This document shows positions 55,069-64,000 of a stretch of DNA of 64,000 nt, in pieces. Positions within the stretch are counted from its first letter, which is position 1. The number at the start of each line of letters is the position of its first letter. A program made the translations under genes and the position numbers. The DNA lies in contig ML976703.1 in assembly GCA_010015655.1 (NCBI GenBank), positions 280,449 through 344,448 of the forward strand, read 5' to 3'. The notes beneath the pieces are model-generated. The model was given only the letters and a program-made list of their open reading frames with translations. It ran no database searches and was not told the origin of the DNA. This stretch comes from Bimuria novae-zelandiae CBS 107.79. Taxonomy: Eukaryota > Ascomycota > Dothideomycetes > Pleosporales > Didymosphaeriaceae.

Positions 55069-57646
55069 ATGGCTCCTGCTAAAAAGCGCGAGACGCGCGA
55101 AAATCAGTTCTACGATGTCGGGGTACAAGGCCGGTAGGAGACAATAGCCCCACTCGTGCGACGCGGCGCACTTGCTCACTGTGGTAGGAAAACGGGCATC
55201 ACGCTCGAAGACCGAGGCGTGCGCGATGAGCATGGCCTGGAGCCCATCTCGGGCATCTTCTCGTCGCCCGAAAAGTCTCCGCCGAAGCGCACATCGAGTC
55301 GGACAGGCGGGACGCTCACAGAGTCAGAACCCATGGACCTTACCAGTCCCGTTCCACAGCCAGCCGCGTCCGCTACCAAACTGCTCCGCAGCGCCAGGAC
55401 GCATTTGCCGCCTCCCAAGGCTCGTTCGCCCATGAAGACCGCACTTGGGTCCTCGCCGCGGCGACAGGCATCGATAGGCCCTCCTACGCGATCCAATCCG
55501 ACCACAGACAGCCCTTCTCGGGCCGCCTCTCACCCCGCTGTGGGCAGGCGTCTAGACTTTGAACACGAGGAGCTCAGCCTCCAAGAGACACCCACGTTGA
55601 GTGGATCTGGACAACGACGAGGGCTGCGCCGAAGTGTATACAGCATCGAGCCGTCCCCGAGCCGCATCACAAGCAGCGCCATGATGGAGGAGTCGATACA
55701 GGAAGAGATCACCGCAGGCGAAGAGTCGTCCATATTCAATGGCCTCGCGGAAGAAAGCGGGCTCCAAGAAGTAGGGCACGATATCGTGTCGGACGTTGAG
55801 GCAGAAGTAGCTGCCGAGACAGGAGAAGATACGGACACGTCCGCGGGTGCGGGCGCTGAGACATTGTTAGCTGTAGCAGAATCCGAGGTTGTCCCTGTAA
55901 AAGGACCCGCCAAGCGAGGTCGGAAGCGGAAAAGTGATGCGGCAGAGCCTTCGCAGGTTGAAGAAGAAGCTCCCGCTCCCCGGAAACGAGGACGCAAACC
56001 ACTGGAGAAGAAGGACAAGAATTCCGTTGCCACACCTGCTTTGCCATCGCGCCGATCCAAACGCGTATCTGATATCACTGAACAAGAGCCAAGTAATGTT
56101 GAGGACACTTCGGCCGCAGCAGTCGAAGAACTCCAGGAAACCCCTGTGGTTCCCAAGCCGCGAGGACGACCACCCAAAGCGCCAACACACTTGGAAAAGC
56201 CCCCACCTGCAAAGAGACAGAAGCGTCTAGGAAAGGAGCTCGAGAAAGGGGAAGAGGAGCCAGTTTTCAAGCGACCAAAGACCGTGGCGAAAGCGAACAA
56301 GAAGGCTGACGCCAATGCCGTCGAAGTTCGACCAGATCACAATTCGATCGAAAACGGAAAATTAGTCGACTTGTACGGCCACCCCATCTCCAAAGCCGAC
56401 CTCGACCAACTGTCTACGACGACAACAGGGTCAAGGTTCGGCCGTGGTCGTCATCTGTCTGTTTTCCGGGAACTGGAGCCAGACACTGCTGCGACCGTGG
56501 GACGTACTGGGAGACACCGCGTAAAGCCTATCAACTTCTGGGCGAATGAGGCGGTCTCGTATGATCCGAAGGGTAACATGCAAGCGATTGTAAATAGGGT
56601 CTTCGAAGAACCTCCCCCGAAGCGATACAAGAAATCTGGACGAGGAAGAGGTCCGAAGAGGTCACTTTCTGCGATTGAAGAAGAAGATGACGACGATGTA
56701 GGTGTACAGCCCTGGGAAGAGGAAGGTGGTGGTGAATTCGTAGGTTCATACAAGGGCTTCGATGCAGCGAATAAGGTCTCGACAGATAAGCTTATTCACA
56801 CCAGTAAGTTTTACATTGTCATTCTAGGACGAATATACTAATCTTCACAGCAATCGCCTGGTCAGATAGAGGCATCAAACCAACGGACATACCCGACGGG
56901 TCATTCAAGTTCATAAAATTGGCCTCTGGACACGTAAATGATGACGACAAAGGCAAGACCTTCTTGAGCTGGGGCTTTCTCGAACTCGCCGAGAATCAGA
57001 TGAAGCGCGCAAAGAACTCATCGAATATGCACATGGTATTCCATGTACAGAGCGGTGCTGTGGAAATCAAGGTCCATGAGAACGAACTTATTGTGCGCCG
57101 CGGTGGCGTGTTCCAAGTTCCTCGTGGTAAGTCGAATCGCGTTCTTTCTCGTTTACGAGCCTACCACACCCTGCACCCTTCGAGCATTACATGTGTTCCC
57201 ACACAACTGCATCTCTTATCATGAACCCCTTTCTGTACGACGATGGGGATTGTGTGCTTATGCCTCGGGCATGACATCCACAGCAGTTTGCACATAATCC
57301 TCTCATCATGCTACGTGGCATGTTCGCCTTGCTAAGCGGACCTCTTGTGGCTGGTGGGTGAACAGTGCAGCACTTGTATGTCTCACATGCTGTGTAACCT
57401 GCTGTCCTGCTTAAGCTGTCATTGCTGGACGCACAGGTCCTCATGCCATGTCTGCTTTTGTGATATCGTACCGCCTCTTCGCCTCTGTTACCCTTTCGTG
57501 ATCTCGCAATAGCTGCGCTTTTGTGTCACATCCGCTTACTGACCCGTCTCTCAGGCAACATGTACAGCATCAGGAACGTCGGCAGCAAAACGAGTCGCCT
57601 CTTCTATGCACAAGGCTGCGAAATGCGAGTGTACGTCGAAGGCTGA
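55069..57646 (+). CDS. MIF2: Inner kinetochore protein CENP-C (Mif2)
   Basis: Exons 55069-55133, 55188-56803, 56851-57126 and 57555-57646; 682 residues. The N-terminus (MAPAKKRETRENQFYDVGVQ, then GRKTGITLEDRGVRDEHGLE) matches the conserved Mif2 N-terminal block that binds the Mtw1/MIND complex. A long, disordered, basic middle contains AT-hook-like KRGRK and RGRPPK motifs. The CENP-C motif is near residues 457-475 (GRHRVKPINFWANE), which binds the CENP-A nucleosome. The C-terminal cupin dimerisation domain (about 585-682) has SSNMHMVFHVQSGAVEIKVH and FQVPRGNMYSIRNVGSKTSR. The last intron is 428 bp while the others are 47-54 bp. It sits at the centromere. Confidence 0.95.
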
Positions 57647-60600
57647 GGCTTCTCATCTGTACCGACCGTCTTGACCCAATAGGCACGATTTCCGGTCATG
57701 AGAGCGGTGTAGATTATTTCCCTGTCGTGATGGTCGGTATTTCTTCGGTCAAACTATCAAGACTCTGAGGTGTGGGATATGTTTTTCGGGAGTTTTGACC
57801 CTGCATGTCCCACGGTAGCGATTCTGCTGCTTGACGTTTTCGTCTTCGGTTGGCAGATGAGTGAACGCCTTCATCCGGTGAACATGAGCTATGTGGGGCA
57901 CAGTCTGTTGTGAGTAAGGTTGCAGGAAATCATCCTGGCTGCATGAAGGTCTTATGATGATGGGTGTTCGTCTACTCTGCCTGTTAGTGTTTATGGAACG
58001 AACCGGATCAAGCGAGGCGCAATGAATTGTTTGTTATGAAGTATCTCCCCTGGAAGCATATTCATTGCATCTGCACAGCGATCTCTGGTGCCTCGTTCAA
58101 AATCGTGATGTATTGACTGAGCTGCTGTTCCACACTTGGCGCCCTTCACCGACTTTCAGCACTCTTCACCGCCACATCACCGTACTCCATCAGACCACAC
58201 GCTCCTCCCTTTGATCCCTTCCGTTCCCGGTCGCACGTCTGTGCAGACTGCGCCTTGCTTTAGGCGGCATGCAGGGTTAAATGGTGGATCGGCGAGGTCA
58301 AGGATTAATATCACCAGATGGGGTAGGGACTGAACGACAATTGACAACGACATGGCTACACAGCTATGACGACCCGCTTCTCTCCTTGCTTGAGTCCCGG
58401 AAGCGGACAAGATTCAAAGAGCGGTCGAAAGACATCTGTTGTTGTCGGTTGTAGCTTCGCGTGGGAGTGGCAATGCATCCACGTCTCAGACACATTGGAT
58501 GAGGGCGAATGCTGTGCAATTGACCGCCTGGGTGGTGCCGATAGGCATGATAGGCGTTGTGGCCCGCTAACAGGTACTCCCCCGCGCAGCGGCGTTGGCG
58601 TCCAACCACACCGCATGATAGTCCTGTTGTGAAACCCGCTGTCTGTGCCTTTGTGCGACTGGTTTCTCGGTGAGACGGACGCTTGACTTGACGTGCCCGT
58701 TTCCCCTGATGCTGTATTACCGGCGTTACGATTAGGCAGGTCGTCTCGGCCCGCTGAGCTGACACTGTACTGCATCCGATCCCGGGTAGTCGCTGTGACG
58801 CTTTTGTTGAAGATGTGCGCAAACCATGCTTTGCGTACTACATTGGAAGCATAGCTGTAGTGTACAATCTTGAATTCTAGCGTACATAGTAGACATGAGG
58901 GTGATTAATGCAGGGCGCATATGGAGCGGTGTAAGCAGCTATCGCCGGTTAATGTGGATACTAAACAGGTCATCGCAAAAAGAGTACAATTCTTGGAGTG
59001 TGGATGGTTTTAACTACTATGACGCGCTAGACGGAGCGATCTTTGTGCGACATTGTCATCCAGATCTCCCTCATATGGGGTTCAATAGCTACAGGGCCAC
59101 ACTGAAGTTGGAAAGGAGGTATACGTTGTAGAGTTACCACGTGAAGGTGTCCATTCCGTAGCGAGGTGTGCTTGTGCATGAAATAATGAGAACTACGCCT
59201 GGATTTCCTTCCAGGAGTGTTGACGCAGTGAGGGAACTCAGTTGTGTGTATACGCAATGAGTATGAGGGTCTTTCTAATGAACTTCACCGTGGACGGCTG
59301 AACACGTGAGGTGGGTAATTGAAAACATGGGGTATTGAGGTGTGGATGCGATTCGAATGTATTCGCAATTTCTTGGGGTATATACACTGGAATCATTGAA
59401 GGTTGCGTTGTGCAAGTTCTGAGGCGTTTCCACGTATGTAACTCCGAAAAGAATCCGAGAACACCGACGACTGTGTTCGTTTGATTCTTAATTCCCGTGC
59501 AACTGTCTCGTTCTGGCATTATTTATCACGTTCCGTCATATTACTGACTCTATCTTTAGTGAATCGGTTATGAAGTCAAAGGATCAATCAATGCCAGAAG
59601 GTAGATTAGATCGCGCTTGCGCACGTACCATACGTTCTCCCTCGCTCTTCTCTTTCCCTGCCGTCCGTCTCGCTGTTGCCTCTCTAATTTTACCGCTCGC
59701 ATAACTGCCCTCTGCAAGCGCACTAGCCGCATGATTCAAGCAGCACAGTTTCCTACGATCACGATCGCCCCTACGTGTCCTTGCCAGGCTTGCCTCCACA
59801 TCGCGTGCCTGCGAACCCATCGCAAGCGCCGAACTCCACCCCACGAGTCAAAGAGACGCTAAAGAAGTCACCCTGAGGATCCCTTCCAACGCTATCCCTG
59901 CCAGCTAAGATGATTATGGATAATTTCCGGAGAATGATGAACACAGTACGAAATTATAATGCGGATCCGGTTCCGCGTTACGATAGTGTGAACTAGCAGA
60001 TCCGCGAGAGGGCACGCCCACACCGGGGGGGCTCAGCTACATGGGTGTCGAAGGAAAAGAAATATCAAGAAATGCCATGCTTAGTGAAATGTACCTGAGT
60101 CGACGGCGTTGCCAATGTCAACAGGAATTAAACTTTCGCCTCTGAAACCTTTTCGCGCTAACTCTGTCAACCACAGTCGCGCGTTACGGAACTACACATG
60201 ATCCGTTTCACCGTAACGGTGAACACTCCCCTGACAAGCTGTGCTCCACAGATCTGACGGTGAGTTTCATTGACGAGGGCGGCGTGAACGACGTCGCTAG
60301 CGGGATCCGAAGAGTCGGATGTCTGCAGACGAACCGGATCGTTCCCCTTTTTCGTATTAAACTTGGGCATCGCATGACAAAAGATATGCTTTTGGTCGAG
60401 TACATGTATGCGTCGAGAGTCACGGGTGGGGAGGAGGCATCCTGGGCATACGCAAAGACGCCGAACGGCGGTGTACACGGATCCTGCACCCGTGTCCCGC
60501 ATTGTGTCTTTGCGATACCATGGCGTCCCATGACGGAACATATGGTGGGCTCTGTTCGCCACTTTGAATGAGGTTCTATGCAATATCCCCAGCGAGGATG

Positions 60601-62529
60601 GAACCGCCGCGCTGAAGCACTCGCCAAACACGCTAGGCATGCTTCTTCTGCAAAACATCACATCCCCTGGAATGTCAAGCCCGCATTTGCATGAAATGTT
60701 GTTTGAACATGTTCGCAGGAAGGAACCGTCGTCGCATGCGTCAAGCTTGCTATAAATACAGTGGTGGATCCACCCGTTGCATCACGGCGCGATGCCTCCG
60801 GCCCGTGTCGTGCCCCTTCAGGGCCTTCTGGTCAAGGAAACGAGCATGAAAGTGAATCATCGTTCCGTGGATCTTCGATGGTGCTTCCATGAGCCAGCTT
60901 GTTTCAGGATTCCGACCTTCTATACTGGTTTCTATAATAAGATGCAGAGCATGTATTCTTTGTACATGTCGGGAATTTAGAACAAGCACCGACATGGCAG
61001 GTTTAGGACGTTCGTTGGGTTTTGGACAGCCTCTGAGGATTTCCTTGGGCTGCTTTTTTCTTTTCTTTGCCTTGCTTTTTTCTTGGCTTGCTCGAAATGA
61101 TCGCTGAACGCCATGAACGGCCATGTCACTATAATGTCAGGGACCCATGCGCGAAAAGCCATGCCGAGCCGTGTTTAATCTCCCAGCAGGAACCGTGATC
61201 GCCAACGTTCATACAAGCTTCGAGAACACCCAGCCTCGCTTCCCATGGTACCATCTCCCCATACCGCTCTTCCGAAACCATCCCTCACCGTCGAACGCAC
61301 GTTCGTGTGAGGAAATGGTCATGTGTAGTGCGTCAGGAAGAGGTCCCACCCACCTGCCACACCCATGGCCGAAGCTGGGGTTCGCGCCTCGCTAGACCTG
61401 CCACACGGCTCTCAGTCTGTTCATGCATAGCAAACGTTTCGCTTTTTGCCCAAGCCTCCACACCGGACAGATTGACTCACAACCCTACCCGTCATTCCTG
61501 CGCACCTCGAGTCACGGCACAGGACTCTTGCCGAAAAAGTGAGGCAAGTTAGAGCCACACCACTCACCACAACGCACACTCACCTTACCTCAGGGTGGCT
61601 GAATGCGCCATTAGCTTCTCTCAACAGAACCAGAGTTGACTCAGTCGAGCAAGTTCGAGAGGCGTATGTGCGTAGAGCGGTGACAACACACCGCGCGCTG
61701 CCACGTAACTGACCGCATCTCTGAAAGCCCTGGCGGATACGTCATCCGCGGATGCAGGCGCCTCACCGCATACGGGCCTACCCTGATTTCCCACGCAAGA
61801 CAATGGGAGCACGAGAACCGGCTGATCGTCCGCTGCCACCAGGTGGCGGAGCGGAGACGTGCGTGGTGGAAGAGAACGCTCGCCCCATACGTGTGCGATC
61901 ATCAACCCCTGTCTTCATATTCCCTCGCAGCGATGCGACCGAGTATGTACAGTTCAAACTAAGCCATGCTCGATGATGTAAAGAAGTTTTGGTTGCGTAG
62001 TGTACTAGCCCGCCGGTGCAGAATGCAGAATAATACAGATGGTGATGCTGGAAGAAAACGCTCGAAAGTAGATACCCATGTGTAAAGGTGAAAAGGAGAG
62101 ACAAAATGCCGCTGTAAATGCACAACCGTGAACGCTACTGCCCATGTGGTGTATCTATCCAAAACAATGAGTGAACAAGACAGCCCAAAAACGCACGCTA
62201 TGATGTTAAAAACAGTTGAAGAAAAGAGACATCGAGGAATAGGAAATGCTGGAAACACGCCACCCACGCTAAATGCCACAATCATAGCCGCTCGATATGC
62301 TGCGAGGAAAATGACGCTGAAGCCACCATGCCCTGAGTTCGAGACCGTTATGCAACCGTTATTCTTCCCAACCTTACCAGATGCCGACGCCACATAGGTG
62401 CATGCCCTCTTGCTTTTGCTCCGCACCATACACCTCAATGCAACCCAAAGTCGACCCTCTTTTTGCGGTTCCTGCCGAAAAAGCCCCAACAATTCGTCAT
62501 CTTAACGGCGCTTCGCCCACGAGAGGCCT
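57647..62529. other. 4.9-kb stretch without recognisable genes
   Basis: It lies between the convergent MIF2 and Myb genes. Composition is ordinary, not AT-collapsed like the transposon island. Short ORFs on both strands (for example 58356-58822, 60167-60661 and 61959-62492, all minus) overlap one another and have no recognisable motifs or compatible splice partners. No inverted ends or target duplications were found by eye. It may hold long UTRs, non-coding RNAs or a gene too diverged to recognise. Confidence 0.4.
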
Positions 62530-64000
62530 TCAAGCCGTGGTTGCCGGTGGCTCGGGTCTAGGCTGCTCTCTGTCGTCCGCATCACCGGCGCTTCTCTTCA
62601 AGCTCTTCACGCTGCCTGTGCCGCTCCGTTGCGACACTCGATCAGGGCTCCTCCCGCCTGGACTCCGAGAGTCTCCTTCTGCCCGGAGGCTCTGTACACC
62701 GTCGTCTTCTCGTTTCCTCTTGCCGAATGCTTCCCCCAACGATTCTTCGCCTTCCCTCCTTGTACTAGTTTCTGGAGCTGGTGCGGTCCTTGCCCCACTA
62801 ATAAGGTCCGCTTCCGATTGAGGGTGTATTTGGGGTAGAGTGGGCCCGAGCTGAGGAGGTACACTGTTCCTGGCACGTCTTCGGCTAAAGGAGCTGTTGC
62901 TCATGCGTCCTTGACTTGAAATGCTGCCGGAGCGCTGGTGGGAAGAGTGTGTCGGGGGTGGAAGCGGGGGTGGTTGATGATATTGTTGTTGTTGTTGTTG
63001 TTGTTGCTGCTGCTGTGGAGGCGGTGGTTGGGCGTAGGGCATCAAGTGAGGTGCATTTGCGGGCGTGAAGCCGTGTGAGGGCGGTCCTTGACTCTGCGCA
63101 AGAGACGGAGGCGGTGGCTGTCCCGATACGGGAGCGGGTACGACGGAACCGGTAGGTGGTGAGTTGAGACCTGTACCTGTGGCAGAAGGATGGAGCTGGA
63201 AGACGGGCGCGTTGGCGCGTGCACTCATTTCCTGTTCGCCTAACTGCCAATGCATCGACTCAGCGGAACGCCACGGAATGCCCATTTCCGTGGCTACTTT
63301 CTGCCACATTTGGTCCTTGAATCTGTGACAAGATCAGCAAGTGCAGAGAAGATGAATGGCCAGAAGCAACGAAGGCATACATTGGGGTGGTGGAAAGTCA
63401 TGGCGTGGGTTTGCTTGCACCAATGCTCAACGAGGATGGAACCAAATAATGGAAGATCGCGTTCAAATGCTGGCGAGTGCAGAAAGACACAAGGTACATA
63501 CCGAGCGTAAAGTCGCGCCAGCTTGTTCTTCTTCTCTTCGTCCCAAACTGCGCGCTTCTCCAAGTAGTTCTGGTAGCGCAACCGGCACGAGATGGAGCTG
63601 CGTCCGGGTAGGCGTTTTGCGATGTCATCCCATTTCATACCCTGTCCTCGCAATTCGATGGTTAGATTGTCCTCTTCAGGCGTCCACTTGGATTGCTTCT
63701 TTGCGGGACTCTCGTCTGGAAGTGGTGTCTGCGAGGTTGCTCTCTTGAGCATCTGTGATGGCGGGGATCCATTCATGCCAGTTGAACCTTGAGGCATCAT
63801 GGAGGTGACAGTGGCTCCGGGATAGAGAGGGCGAAACTGAGGTGGTGGCGGTGGCCCAGGTTCCTGGTGGCGCTGCAATTCCGAGATGGCGGGAAGAACA
63901 GGTCCGCCCTGCGGTGCATAAGCCGGTATTGGCCCATATCCCGGAGAGGATGTCACATAAGCTGGCGCTGCTGCTATGTGAGCGGGCGAGGCGTTTGCGT
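62530..64000 (-). CDS. Myb/SANT-like DNA-binding transcription regulator, 5' part beyond the window
   Basis: Exons (minus): from beyond 64000 to 63502, and 63322-62530, with an intron 63323-63501 (GTATGT...CACAG). The frame is still open at 64000. The readable part starts Pro/Gly-rich. A Myb-like domain follows: KWTPEEDNLTIELRGQGMKW, then DDIAKRLPGRSSISCRLRYQNYLEK. A second helix region crosses the intron (KNKLARLYARFKDQMWQKVA...IPWRSAESMHWQLG). The C-terminal half is disordered, with an 11-residue Gln run (about 62,975-63,010) in a Pro-rich stretch, then Ser/Arg-rich. It is probably a nuclear transcription regulator of the filamentous-fungal Myb type; target genes unknown. Confidence 0.85.

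Noticed and set aside
58356..58822. Overlapping minus-strand ORFs of 139 and 152 codons
   Set aside because: They lie in different frames of the same DNA, are both low in recognisable content, and have no splice partners.
60167..62492. Several minus-strand ORFs (164, 115 and 177 codons)
   Set aside because: No motifs, overlapping frames, and no homologous exon nearby; consistent with chance open frames.
62975..63010. TTG trinucleotide run as a neutral microsatellite
   Set aside because: It lies in frame in the Myb gene and encodes a Gln run on the minus strand, a common feature of transcription regulators.

Overview
The window is nuclear DNA of a filamentous ascomycete (Pezizomycotina; Dothideomycetes is my best guess, from gene content and from protein similarity judged by eye). 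The evidence is short spliceosomal introns of about 40-60 bp, fungal housekeeping genes (CHS7, PMT2, MIF2, SSL1, RPC2, CUS1), Tad-like, Fot1/pogo-like and mariner-like transposons, and AT-rich repeat copies whose stop codons look like repeat-induced point mutation (RIP). No tRNA, rRNA or CRISPR array was recognised.

Region 1 (1-19,000) is a transposon-rich accessory island. It opens with the C-terminal end of a TPR protein of the fungal NLR kind. Next comes a DNA element (1202-6320) with ~447-bp inverted arms that enclose one intact alpha/beta hydrolase gene; its left arm was later split by a Tad-like LINE that left a 15-bp target duplication. Two small unknown proteins sharing a C-terminal motif follow, separated by a solo-LTR-like insert. 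A decayed, AT-rich Fot1-like element (about 10.2-12.5 kb) carries a second solo LTR. Last is a dead plasma-membrane H+-ATPase (PMA1-type) gene broken by a Fot1/pogo element, by a deleted copy of the first solo LTR, and by point mutations.

Region 2 (19,500-31,100) holds plus-strand genes: an aldo-keto reductase, the U2 snRNP protein SF3B2/Cus1, an arginine/serine-rich splicing-type protein, a mariner-like transposon containing an assembly gap, a small secreted I9-type protease-inhibitor-like protein, and a Hook-family dynein/endosome adaptor.

Region 3 (31,600-47,700) is mostly minus strand: RPC2 (RNA polymerase III second subunit), a PUF RNA-binding protein with a 21-nt micro-exon, a plus-strand small secreted cysteine-rich protein, a FAH-family hydrolase with a probable mitochondrial presequence and a GC-AG intron, SSL1 (TFIIH), and a CHS7-type chitin synthase chaperone with an 8-nt micro-exon.

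Region 4 (48,600-64,000) holds an MFS sugar transporter, PMT2 protein O-mannosyltransferase, MIF2/CENP-C, a 4.9-kb stretch with no recognisable gene, and a Myb-like transcription factor that runs off the right edge.

Exon coordinates were derived by hand from splice consensus plus reading-frame agreement. All family assignments are from recognised motifs, not from database searches.
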